Made by a program: the position numbers and the translations under genes. The notes under the pieces were generated by a model. It was not told where the DNA came from. It made no database searches and saw only the letters and a program-made list of their open reading frames with translations. Positions 1 to 11,100 of a stretch of DNA of 64,000 bases are shown here, one piece after another. Source of the stretch: Pegoplata infirma (lineage: Eukaryota; Arthropoda; Insecta; Diptera; Anthomyiidae); assembly GCA_963921195.1 (NCBI GenBank), contig OY992538.1, forward strand, positions 1,178,001-1,242,000, written 5' to 3'. The stretch's first letter is position 1; each line of letters opens with the position of its first letter.

Positions 1-495
1 TACAAAGTCAGTTGTTTTTGTATGAAAAATATCAAACAACTATTTCTGTTAGTTATTTTAAGTCGTTTTTTTGAACAACTAACAAAAAAGTACTGTGATG
101 TAGTAACAGTTATTTAAAGTAGTTAATTTTATTTATTTTATCTCTGAAAAGTTTTAAAGTTTTTTTCCAAAAAAAAAAAAAATTTCGTTATTTTTATTTT
201 TCACAACTTTTTTTTAAAAAAAAAACTTGGAAAAAATTTGGTCTTCAATTTTTTTTCTGAAAAATATTTTGAAAAAAAAATTATATATTGATTTTTTTAT
301 TTTTACTACATTTTAGTTGTTTTGACTACAAATGTAAGTAGTTTTTACTACATAAGTCAGTTGTTTTTTGTCAGTTAAAATAACTAACATTGTTAGTTGA
401 TTTAACTGAAAAAGTAGTTGACCCCAAAACAACTTACAAAGTAGTTATTTTAACTGACATTTTCAGTTGATTTTACTAACATAATTTTTTAAGTG
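1..495 (+). mobile_element. Family A MITE, left end cut by the window
   Basis: A non-coding element of the ~560-bp family A. It starts inside the element (TACAAAGTCAGTTG) and ends in ACATAATTTTTTAAGTG, the right terminal repeat. The interior alternates AACTNACA/TGTTAGTT half-sites. Confidence 0.85.
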
Positions 496-1557
496 CGATT
501 AATTATTTGCCCGATTAGCCGATTAAACCAAAACCTCGATTAATTGAATACCCTAATGTTTAGAAAAGTTTTTAGTCATTTTGTGGCTATAATTCAGCCC
601 TTTTTTAAAGGCTACCACCTTTTTTTGGTTATCTTTTTTAGCCCTTTAAGCACTTTTTAAGTCATTTGATTTTTACCATAATCTGGAAACTTTTTATTGT
701 TTTTTTTGTACATAATTTACAAAACAACTCCAAAAATTATAAAAAAAAAAAATGTTTTTATACATGTAGTTAAAAAAAACATCGAATAAATAAAATGAAG
801 AAATAAAAAAAAGTAATTCTCTCATTTTAAATCAGATATCGTATATTATCTTTTTAGCACTTCTTGAGTCATTTGGTAATTTTAACAAAAATCTGGAAAC
901 TGTATTTTTTTATAACATAATTTACATAACAAATTCGCTTTTGCGGCATATCAAGTTAATTCATTTATAAAATTTAACTTTTTATTAAATCAGATAAAAT
1001 TATAAAAAAAAATATTCAACAAAACAAATCCAATACTTAAGTGCCACAAATTTGTACTTTTCAATTGCATTTGTAAACACATATGAAAATGGTACTTCTA
1101 AATCATTGAGGAAAGAACTGGTGAAAGTTGTTATTATTGGCATTTTTTTAGCAGTTTTGGAAGTGCTTATAAAAGTACTTCTTATGGAGTATGAAGATCG
1201 GCACATATAGCTACTAATTATGTAGTGAATCACTTATTCTTTTTGCACCACTTCGATTTTTTTTTGCTGGGTAGCTACTATGTATGTAGTGAATCACTTA
1301 TTCTTTTTGCACCACTTCGATTTTTTTTTGCTGGGTATGTATAAAACCGCCTAAATTTTGTAATAAAATGGCCATTTAAGACTTGTTATGTTTGTTTCAT
1401 TTTTTTAATATTAAATTTTTTTTTACTAAATATGTTTTAAATAGTTTTTATTACGATTTTAGGAGTTTCAAACATTTTCTTCTGAAAAACAAATAACTTG
1501 TTTAAGTGCTATAACGGTATTAGATAATACCCAATTGACATTTTTCTTTTTCTATAG
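496..1557. other. Intergenic/intronic AT-rich stretch upstream of the first visible gene 1 exon
   Basis: No coding exon was recognised. It probably lies in a gene 1 intron. It holds a direct tandem duplication of about 64 bp (GTAGTGAATCACTTATTC..., about 1210-1273 and 1278-1340), low-complexity T/A runs and no recognisable RNA gene. Confidence 0.5.
1210..1340. repeat. Tandem duplication of ~64 bp
   Basis: Two adjacent, nearly identical copies share GTAGTGAATCACTTATTC and TTTTTTTTGCTGGGTA. No open frame or further copies were seen. Confidence 0.8.
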
Positions 1558-2777
1558 AATGGTCTTAAATGAAGCTTCTTTATGTGCTGGAATGATGATT
1601 GGAAATGTAGTCAGTGGATATTTATATGCATCCACGAATGCAGTAACTGTATTTGCAATATCGTCATGTTTGATGTTACTATCATTGATTTATGTAGTGG
1701 TATTTGTGGTGGAGAGTTTGAAACCAGAACAAATACATGCAGGAGTAAGTTTCACATACATATACACTCAGGCATACACGTTTCTAATTTCAACACAATA
1801 TAATCAAAATATTTTTAGTCAAAAATACGAGAATTTTTCCGTTTCGATTTGGTGAAGGACTTGATTCAAACCAGCATTAAGAGAAGACCTAATTTCGATC
1901 GTGCTATTATTTGGCTAACCATGATGGCATTAACAGTGGCTATATTTACAATGGGTAAGGAGATAATAAAGACTACGACATATTATCATATTGTTTGTCT
2001 TAATAATTTAAAATCTTTTAGAGGGCGATTCCAATGTTACATACCTGTTTGTACGCAAACAATTTGAATGGACTTTAAAAGATTTTAGTATGTTTAATGC
2101 TGCACGAATTGTTGTACAAATTTTTGGCAGTATTGTCTGCATGTTTGTCTTACGTAGAGTAAGTACTTGCATATGTTAAATATATATATGCAACAGCTAT
2201 CTAACTCATTTGGATTTATTTTGCAGCTATTTAAATTCTCTATTGTCTCAATGACTATGTTCTCATTAGCTAGTTGTGTCTTAGAGAGTACTGTTAGAGC
2301 TACTGCAATTTACTGGTGGCAGTTATATTTGGGTTTAACTTTAGGCTTTATGCGTGGCATAATGGGCCCAATGTCAAGGGCAATATTATCACATGTGGCA
2401 CCAGCCACAGAAGTTGGTATGTTTCAGCTTTACATTAAGAATTTTACAATGTCCTTAAATAATGCAATACTTGTTTTAATTGCTTTAAACTAGGTAAAAT
2501 TTTTTCTCTTACTACTTCTATGGAATCAATATCACCTCTAATAGCTGCACCCTTATACACTTTAGTCTATAACGCAACATTGGGCTACTACCCAGGTGTA
2601 TTTAATTTTATTAGCGCTGGTCTATATTTGTTATGTTTTACTTTTATATCGTAAGTTTTCAGTAACATTTTCTTAATTTTGAGGTTATATTATTGCATCT
2701 ATTTATTTATTTTTAGGATAATTTTTGGGATACAAAAATCTATGGGACCAACTGCTACCTATCAGGCTATTTCATAG
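1558..2777 (+). CDS. SLC46-like MFS transporter, gene 1 (3' part, six exons)
   Basis: This is the C-terminal half of a 12-helix major facilitator superfamily transporter of the SLC46 / proton-coupled folate transporter-like group, an integral membrane solute carrier; its substrate cannot be read from sequence. The coding exons I place are 1558-1744, 1819-1954, 2022-2158, 2227-2416, 2494-2650 and 2717-2777, each bounded by GT/AG, with introns of 66-77 bp. The joined frame stays open and ends at TAG 2775-2777. It starts in phase 2 (last base of an Arg codon, then MVLNEASL), so at least the first five helices lie upstream of the window; I found no such exon in 1-1557. Visible parts include the helix-6 region (AGMMIGNVVSGYLYAST), the loop with FVRKQFEWTLKDF and the helix 9-10 stretch MRGIMGPMSRAILSH. 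Splice phases match gene 2 at every shared junction. Family is fairly certain; function is inferred by homology. Confidence 0.85.
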
Positions 2778-3475
2778 TTTAAAAATATATGTATGTGTTC
2801 TTTAAAGACGGTGATATGTGTAAATAAAATATGTACTACACTATACATAAGTACATAACTGTAGAAAAAAGCTTTAAAACATATTTTCCATTTTAATTTA
2901 TAGACAAATTGCAATAAGTATTTAATATACGAGTAATAAACGTTTTGTAAACATTTTATGTAAATAAAAAAAATATATACAATTTTCTACGCATTTTTAC
3001 CACTAATTTTAGCAAATTTTTCATTTTAACGGTGTTATATTCGGTTGTGCCGAACATTATATAATCTACATAATATTTTTAAGAACGGCATTTTGCGAGG
3101 ATGTTGTAACAGGGTCGTTCTTAGTGAAATCAATCAAAAATAGCTAAACATTTTCTTGACCCCCTTCGATTTTGATGAAATTTGGTTTAGTTGTAACACT
3201 AACAAGGAAGTTCTTTCACAGGGCACCCACCGATTGTGCTGAAACTTGCATACAGGAAAGAGAGCGGTCCAATCTCACATTTAGCGGGTCAAAGGGGAGT
3301 AGGAAAAACGGGATTTTTTCGTTTTTTGAGGATTTTCCCCATTTCTTCAAAAGTAACTATATGAACATTTTATACAGGTCGAAAGGTTTTTTGAAGGCCT
3401 ATCCAATGGTTTATCGGTCGTGTCCAAATTCGGCTTCGTTAGTTCGTTATTGTCCTTATTTTTTATAAGGTGGCA
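2778..3475. other. Gene 1 3' flank and foldback-family debris
   Basis: 2778-3000 is the probable 3' UTR and flank of gene 1. About 3110-3475 matches the outer part of the 33.6-38.6 kb foldback family: GTTCTTAGTGAAATCAATCA, then a GACCCCCTTCGATTTTGATG block and the ACACTAACAAGG junction. The open frame here is not a gene. Confidence 0.6.
2823..2828 (+). promoter_or_regulatory. Likely polyadenylation signal of gene 1
   Basis: A canonical AATAAA lies 46 bp past the gene 1 stop codon. A second AATAAA near 2935 is an alternative. No cleavage site can be confirmed from sequence. Confidence 0.5.
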
Positions 3476-3823
3476 CACTCAAAAAATTATGTTAGTAAAA
3501 TCAACTGAAAATGTCAGTTAAAATAACTACTTTGTAAGTTGTTTTGTGGTCAACTACTTTTTCAGTTAAATCAACTAACAATGTAAGTTATTTTAACTGA
3601 CAAAAAACAACTGATTGATGTAGTAAAAACTACTTACATTTGTAGTCAAAACAACTAAAATGTAGTAAAAATAAAATAATCAATAAATAATTTTTATTTT
3701 CAAAAAAAATTGAAGACCAAATTTTTTTAAAGATTTTTTTTGTTGTGAAGTTTTTTAAAGTTTTTTTTTTTTTTAAAGAAAGTTGTGAAAAATAAAAAAA
3801 AATAAAATATTTTTTTTTTTTTT
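3476..3823 (-). mobile_element. Family A MITE, truncated, reverse orientation
   Basis: It starts CACTCAAAAAATTATG (terminal repeat) and follows the reverse complement of the family into the A/T-rich core, where similarity stops near 3823. Confidence 0.8.
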
Positions 3824-5070
3824 CCCCCAATTAGAAATTTTGTCTTTAAGACAATGTCAGTAATGATTCATCAGGCAGAAGTCAGCAAGTGAATACATTT
3901 TACTAAAGACAACTTAAGGACATGTCATAATTTTTGTCGGAGCTCCCCAAGTTCTATAAATGTACTGACTTGTCATATAAGTTGTCTTATCAATTTAGAA
4001 AAATCATGTCTTTAATGCTGACAATTATATAGCAAATCCGACCAATCACTAAACATTTTTTTCCGATGTAAAATCGATGTAATTTTGTTTAATCCTTTAA
4101 AACTCTTTTAATTTTCTTTGTAATTAAAAAAAATAAAATTGAATTGGTCTTAAAACAATAAAAAAAAATAAAAAAAAAAAATCCGCGACCGGGGATTGAA
4201 CCGAGGCCAAAAATCTTCTACACGTAAGCTGCCGAACCTGCTAGACGACTAGGCCAACCACAACTTAAAATTGTTTGTAATAAAATATATTTTGAAATCA
4301 TAATATTTTCAAATATGTCAAAAACAAAATAAATTGAATATATCGTTACCTTAATTGTAAAGGGCTCCTGCAATATTTTTTTTGTAAATAATTTTTTTTG
4401 TTTTGTATAAATAATATTAAAAACAACTAAGATATGCCTAAATAACTCTAACAAAATCTTGTTAAATAGGATGAAACCAAATTCCAATTAATATTTAAAA
4501 AAATGTTATATTTGAGAAAGAAAAATTCACATTGTAGCATTTTTCAATTCAGGTGACGAAATATATATAACAGGACAATTCAAATAATAAATTAATTTAA
4601 ATTTGTTTTTAAATAAACACACACCGAAAACACACACCCCAGTTAGATAGTTACGAAAATCCTTAGTTGATTTGAAATAAATTTAAAATAACTGGGCTGG
4701 TTACGAACAACTGGGTTTTTAGTTAATAAAAACAATCTATCAGTTACCCTGTTAATAAAATTTTGTTTATTTGTTTACAAATTTCAAAACCCAACATCAT
4801 TTTATAAAAATAAAAAGAACCCAAACGGATTTTAATTTTGTAATGGTAAGTTTTATTTGCTAATTTGTGTCTTTCTTTAATAAAAAAATAACTAATTATA
4901 TATTTTCAGATGGAGAATAAATAGAAATATAATAGCAGCCTGAAAAAGAGTTAAGAAGTCGAGAATTTGATGTCCAGAAAATGTGATATATTTGTTCAAA
5001 TGGTGGTTGTTTTCGGTCGGTGCAGTGTAATGAATGTAAATAAAATCTTAAAATAAAATTAAAGTGCTTA
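3824..5070. other. Unassigned AT-rich stretch
   Basis: Contains a tRNA-like SINE head (4182-4268). The rest has no exon, recognisable element end or RNA gene that I could support. Confidence 0.4.
4182..4268 (-). ncRNA. tRNA-like segment, probably a SINE head
   Basis: On the minus strand it reads TGGCCTAGTCGTCTAGCAGG (A-box-like), then GGTTCAATCCC (B box), and runs into a T-rich stretch that could end polymerase III transcription. Stems are imperfect, so a functional tRNA is unlikely. Confidence 0.5.
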
Positions 5071-5155
5071 TGACTTTGTAGTTGAAAACAACTAATTACT
5101 GCAAAATATACAAACAACTAACATGTACATAATAACTTACATAATTTTCTGAGTG
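5071..5155 (-). mobile_element. Family A MITE fragment (one end)
   Basis: Reverse complement of the first ~85 bp of the family, ending ACATAATTTTCTGAGTG. It lies 32 bp before a complete copy of opposite orientation. Confidence 0.75.
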
Positions 5156-5455
5156 CAATCCTTTTTTAAATTGAGATTGGGCAGCTACACTCAGAAAATT
5201 ATGTAAGTTACTACATGTCAGTTGTTTGTATATTTTACAGTAGTTAGTTGTTTTCAAATACAAAGTCAGTTATTTTTGTATGAAAAATATCAAACAACTA
5301 TTTCTGTTAGTTATTTTAAGTCGTTTTTTTGAATAACTAACAAAAAAAACTGAAATGTAGTAGCAGTTATTTAAAGTAGTTAATTTTATTTTTTTTATCT
5401 CTGAAAATTTTTCAAAGTTTTTTTTTTCCAAAAATTAAGAATAAATTTTCGTTTT

Positions 5456-6135
5456 TATACCCTCCAACTACAGTATGAGGGTATACTCACTTTGTCATTC
5501 CGTGTGTAACGCATCAAAATATCGGTCTAGGACCCCATAAAGTATATATATTTATGATCAGTGATCGATTCTAAGACATTCTAGCGATGTCCGTCCGTCT
5601 GTCCGTCTGTAGTTAACACGATGCAGTCCAAAATAAAAGAGGTAGACTCCCGACATTGGGCACGAATATGTCTAATGTTCCTAGGCAGGTTAAGTTCGTA
5701 AAGGAGCAAAATCGGTCCAGGGGGAAAAAAGTTCCTCCTTGAGAAACTAAACCAACCTCTGAAAAATACCATATTTTTACATGATTTTCTTTGTTTTTGT
5801 TTAACAAATGCAACATTTTTATGCAACAAGAAGTTCAAAGTCCTGCATTTGGACCCACAGAATTGAAAAATGTCGTTTTTTCGGTCCGCCCCCCCTTTTA
5901 TGGGCGAGGAATATTATTTTTTTTTTAAATAATGATAAACTTGTATTTTTTTAGAGCAAAAAGTATACGAATGAATTCTTAAATACATATTCGAGAAGAA
6001 ATGCCCCCCCCCAATTACCACTACCGACCCCCCCCCCCAAAAAAAATAAAACGCCCCTGCATTTTTTTTATTTATTTGCATGTTGGAGGGTATAACAGAT
6101 TCGGCACTGCCGAATTTAACACTCTCACTTGTTTT
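5456..6135 (+). mobile_element. DINE-1/INE-1-like element (Helentron-type), nested
   Basis: It begins TATACCCTCCAACTACAG and carries GGTCTAGGACCCCATAAAG and the GTCCGTCCGTCTGTCC core. It ends with a small hairpin (GATTCGGCACTGCCGAAT) followed by ACACTCTCACTTGTTTT. These are the hallmarks of dipteran INE-1-like repeats. It splits the family A MITE 5188-6732 between GTTTTT and ATTTTCACAA. Confidence 0.75.
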
Positions 6136-6234
6136 ATTTTCACAATTTAAAAAAAAAAAAAAAAAAACTTGGAAAAAATTTGGTCTTCAATTTTTTTTTT
6201 CTGGAAAATTTTTTGAAAAAAAAATTATATATTG

Positions 6235-6522
6235 GCCGCTGTTCCAAAAAAAGTAATTCACATAAAAAATGTGAAAATGAAAATTTCCGAATTTTTGTGG
6301 TGTTCTAGATTTCACATCCGAATTTCTTTTTCGTTTTGTTTCATATAATTAAAATTTGGTGAAAGTAAAACGAATGCATTTTTTTTCTTATAATTTTTTA
6401 AATTTAAATTATTCGATTTCAACTTCAAATGAAAACGTGATCAACAAAACACTAAACTTGATTTCATCTGATTCGGAAATTTTCATGTGAATTAAAAAGT
6501 TGTGAAAGACAGAACAGAGGCC
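6235..6522. mobile_element. ~290-bp TIR element nested in the MITE
   Basis: Ends are GCCGCTGTTCC and, inverted, GGCCTCTGTTCT. Inside them AATTCACAT and GAAAATTTCCGAAT are also repeated in inverted form, giving a terminal repeat of ~50 bp with gaps. It is flanked by ATTG (6231-6234 and 6523-6526). No open frame; superfamily not assigned. Confidence 0.7.
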
Positions 6523-6732
6523 ATTGATTATTATATTTTTACTACATTTTAGTTGTTTTGACTACGAATGTAAGTAGTTTTTACTACATAAGTCAGTTGT
6601 TTTTTTGTCAGTTAAAATAACTAGCATTGTTAGTTGATTTAACTGAAAAAGTAGTTGACCCCAAAACAACTTACAAAGTAGTTATTTTAACTGACATTTT
6701 CAGTTGATTTTACTAACATAATTTTTTGAGTG

Positions 6733-7804
6733 TACAAAAACTGGTTACTCTTATTTTTTCCCCCTCATTCCCATATTAAAGTTTCAGGATAATCGCTGGG
6801 TGGCCTGTGAAAGACCTTTTTTGTAAGTGATAAACTGACACATACTTATTTTTAGCCCTCTAAGTAAAGAGTGACCGAAAATACGGAATTTCCCACAAAA
6901 TCGCGACACTTTTGCACCTTAAAAATTAATATCGTGGGTTCTATTGTAGCTACAGAGCCCATTTTTTGTTTTTTTTAAAGCTCATAATATGCTCTACAAG
7001 ACCTACTTTATTTTTTTATTTTTGAAAAAAAATGAGTGTCTTCCTTATTTTAAGGTCGTGGAAAAGGGGGGAGAAAATGGGGAGGATGGTATCCTCCGAT
7101 TTTTTTTCTTCTTGGTGATCTCAAAGAGCAAGTTCTAAAGAATAAATCCTAAAATTTTTATGTTTGGACAACAATGGGATTGCTCAAAATCGAAATTTTT
7201 CACAATTTTCCCCCAAAATCTCTAAATCGCGACACTCTTGCACCTTTAAAATTTAATATCTATTGTAGCTACAGAGCAATTTTTTTTTTTAAGCTCATAA
7301 TATGCTATACAAGATCTACCATAACCAACAAATTTTCGAAAAAAAAGTAAGGGGTGCCTCTCTTATTTAAAGGTCGTGGCAAAGGGGAGGATGAGATATG
7401 GGGATGGTATCCCCCCATACTTGGGACCTAAGCATTGAGGCATTATTTTTTTTTTTCATATAAAATGCCAATGAAATTGCAGGCATTGGCATTCTTTTTT
7501 CATACAAAAGTAATGCCAGGTCCCTTGAAACTGGCACCCCCAGTTTTTTTTTACTTTATACTTTCAAAGAGTAAGTCCTAAAGAACATATTCTAAAATTT
7601 GTATTTTGGAACAGTAATGGGATCGCTCAAAATCAAAATTTTTCACAATTTCCCCTAAAATCTCCAAATCTAGACACTCTTGTGCCTCCCATTGTTGTCC
7701 CAGAACTTACTCTTTAAAAACCCTAAGCTAAAAAAAATTGGGGGTTACTATCCCTCCGATTTTCCCCCACCCTTTTAATTAAAGAGGCACCCTTCAATTT
7801 TTTG
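6733..7804. repeat. Foldback-family repeat block (same family as 33.6-38 kb)
   Basis: Contains at least three degenerate repeats of a module with GGACAACAATGGGATCGCTC, AAAATTTTTCACAATTT and AATCGCGACACTCTTGCACC, the last at about 6895-6920, 7155-7240 and 7600-7690. Parts are inverted relative to each other. Non-coding. Confidence 0.6.
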
Positions 7805-8040
7805 GATTAAAATATATTTTTTTATATAAAAAATCTAACTTTTCTGGCTTTTAAAATGCTTTTAAAATGATGGAATTTTTTTTTTAATAAGATTTATTTT
7901 ACAAAATTTAAAAATATTTTTTAAAAACAAAAAAATATTTTTTTCCAAAAATTTTCTTTTAATTTTTCCCGTTATCAGCTCGAAAATGCACACTCACTAT
8001 TTGATATTAGTAACGAGATTCGCAAATATGCAAATCATCA
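7805..8040 (-). mobile_element. Fragment of a TAGGGTGGGTCGA-type repeat
   Basis: The reverse complement shares TGCATATTTGCGAATCT and CATTTTCGAGCTGATAACGG with the block starting at 49957. It lies less than 100 bp beyond the gene 2 stop codon, so it may form part of its 3' UTR. Confidence 0.5.
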
Positions 8041-8118
8041 TACATAAACAGATGTTTTTCAATAGGTGTTTATAATTTTATAACGACATAAACATAAAAA
8101 ACATAAACAAATGGGGGC

Positions 8119-8176
8119 TTATTTCAATATTTTATTATAATGATCCTTATAGTTTAGTTTAAAACGTAAAACAAAT
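8119..8176 (-). CDS. Gene 2 exon 8 (C-terminal tail)
   Basis: 58 nt after a TTTTCTAG acceptor and a 76-bp intron. It encodes the short basic tail [18 protein letters not shown] and TAA. Its size and phase match the last gene 1 exon (61 nt), although the sequences differ. Confidence 0.75.
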
Positions 8177-11100
8177 CTAGAAAATAAATAAAAGTAAAAT
8201 AAAATTTGTTAATATTTTTAAAAATGATTGCCAAAGTAGCTGTAGTACTCACAGTATAAAAATGAAACCAATTAAATATATTATTGCACTGATAACATTA
8301 AATAGTCCAGGAAATGATGTTAAAGACGACTGATATATTACGGTATATAAAGGAGCTGCCAAAAATGGGGCAATCGATTGCAGTATATTTTTTATGGAAA
8401 AAATTTTACCTAAAATGAAATAATATTTATTATGTTAATTTTTGATATGTACATTAACTGTGCTCATTTCGAATCTAACAAAAAGTCAAATTTGTTAATT
8501 CTTTCATAACTGAATCGTCTATCGTCGCTGATATCTATCTATCACGGTTTAGTTACATAACGCTGGTGAAACTTCGACTTTGTAGTTGAAAACAACTAAC
8601 TACTGTAAAATATACAAACAACTAACATGTAGTAACTTACATAATTTTTTGAGTGTTGAGAAGCTTAATATAGTCCTAACGATGGACCATATTCTAAAGA
8701 AATCGGATTTAAAATGTTTTGACTGTGGACGAAAAATTTAAAAGAAAAAGGGGTGTGACAAATGTTTTTGTTTTTCAACATTTTAGCTCATTTTGGAGCT
8801 TCTAATCACCTAAGGAGCTTAAAATTAACAAGCATATCGTACTGACGATGGATCCTATACTAAAGTAGTCAGATTAAAAATTTTGGGATTAAGAGGAAAA
8901 AGGGGAGTGTCAAAATTATGTTTTTATTTATTTTTAAGACCCCTAATGGACATGGGGAAGATCAACACTGACCTCGATAGCCGGTGTGAAAAACGCCCCT
9001 GAAAATGTTTTTTAATTTGTTTGCATTTTAGGGCGTATACATGATTCAGTACAATCGAATTAACACTCTCATTTGTTATAGTTAAGTTTTTATTAATAAA
9101 AAAAATGGTACCGTGAGGGTCAAAAAAGTATTTTTTTTTGAAAGTTGGTACAAAATTAAAAACCCCATTTATCATCCCTGATCATGACTCTGATATACAG
9201 TACGTATGATTTATTTTATAATGTATGGTACACATTATGACTCTGGTATACGGTGCGAATGATTTATTTTATAATGATTGCTATACATTAGTAATACGCA
9301 CCAATAGACTGAAGTACATAATTGTTAAAATAAAAAAGAAAATCAACCGAAAATTAATAGGTATAAACCAGAGACCATAACTGTTATGTGATTTATTGAA
9401 AAAACTAGTTAAAAATATTTTTTTGAATAAAAATTAAAAATAACAGTTTCAAATGATTTATATAAATATCTGTCCAAATTAACAGAAATAAAAAACTTTT
9501 ATTTTTTTGAACTGTTATCAAAAACTTTTTGAGCCTTAAAAAACTTAAGGAATTAAAATAAAACTAAAATAAACGCATGCCAAAGAATCATATTAAAAGC
9601 TAGTACTTGAATCACCCAGTTGGAAAATGTAACACTGAGGAAATTTCCACAGTGATTCCTTGAGGAAATGTCTTCAGGTTCTGACAAATCATAGGTAATC
9701 CTTGATGACATGTCCTAACATTGTCAGCACTGAATGTTTGCTTTAAGAGTGTGGACAATTCCTCTAAGACGTCTAAAAGGAAATGTCTTCAGAATAGCAG
9801 TATATTAAATTAAAATTTTAAATCTGGGCAACTCTTCAATTTCCAAGAAAAAGATGGCAATAATTTTTCTAAATAAAGTTTGGAACAAGTAGTTAGGTGT
9901 GGGACTAATAAACTGGAGGTTCCAGGTTCAAATCTAGTTGGGACTAAAAAAGGCGAAAAGTTTTTTCTAAATATGAGAAAGATAATTTATAAAGGAAAAC
10001 GGATAAAAGTAAAAACTAAAGGAAATACTAAAACTTTTTTGCACTCAAAAAATTATGTAAGTTACTACATGTTAGTTGTTTGTATATTTTATAGTAGTTA
10101 GTTGTTTTCAACTAGAAAGTCAGTTATTTTTGTATGAAAAATATCAAACAACTATTTCTGTTAGTTATTTTAAGTAATTTTTTTAACAACTAACAAAAAA
10201 GTACTGTGATGTAGTAACAGTTATTTAAAGTAGTTAATTTTATTTAGCTTATCTCTGAAAAATTTTCAAAGTTTTTTTTTCCAAAAAACAAAAATAAATT
10301 TTCGTTTTTTCTTTCACAACTTTTTTAAAAAAAAAAAAAAAAAAAAAACTGAAAAAATTTGGTATTCAATTTTTTTTCTGAAAAATTTTTGGAAAAAAAA
10401 TTGATTATTTTATTTTAGTTGTTTTGACTACAAATGTAAGTAGTTTTTACTTCGTAAGTCAGTTGTTTTTTGTCAGTTAAAATAACTAACATTGTTAGTT
10501 GATTTAACTGAAAAAGTAGTTGATCCCAAAATAACTTACAAAGTAGTTATTTTAACTGACATTTCAGTTGATTTTACTAACATAATTTTTTGAGTGTGTA
10601 TTTTCGCATGACCTACGTCAGACATTTCCCCAAAGAAATCTTAGGTGACATGTCTCCAGATGGTCAGCCCTGACTACTGCAGACTTTAAGTGAGGACAGC
10701 TTGAAAATTTGTATGAAACTGTCCTCAACCCAGTACATAGAGATGTCTTTTGGATGTCTGCAGTGACTCTGACATGTCACCACTCCGTCACTGAGGATGG
10801 CTCGAGGACGTTGCCAATTGGGCATTGATTTAAAGATAAAATCCTTGATTGATTTTTTTTTTAAATAACTGTTACAACAGTTGTTTACTCCAATGAATAT
10901 GAAATAAGAGTTATTTTAGATTGTTTGAACAAAAAGTTTTTTATAACTGTTATTTTATACCAAGGTTGGTTACCGAAACGAATAACGGTAAGGGTAACGG
11001 TAACGGTATCTAATTTTTATTTATTTCGGTAAAGGTAACGGTAAGTGTTTTCAAATCGTTTCGGTAACGGTATGTACCGGTACCGAACCACCCAAACCGG

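Larger units (their letters stand above)
5188..6732 (+). mobile_element. Family A MITE carrying two nested insertions
   Basis: Termini are CACTCAGAAAATTATG and CATAATTTTTTGAGTG, flanked by TA at 5186-5187 and 6733-6734. TA duplications with such ends fit a non-autonomous Tc1/mariner-type element. The family sequence is interrupted by an INE-1-like element (about 5456-6135) and a second TIR element (6235-6522); without them it is the usual ~570 bp. It has no coding capacity. Confidence 0.85.
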
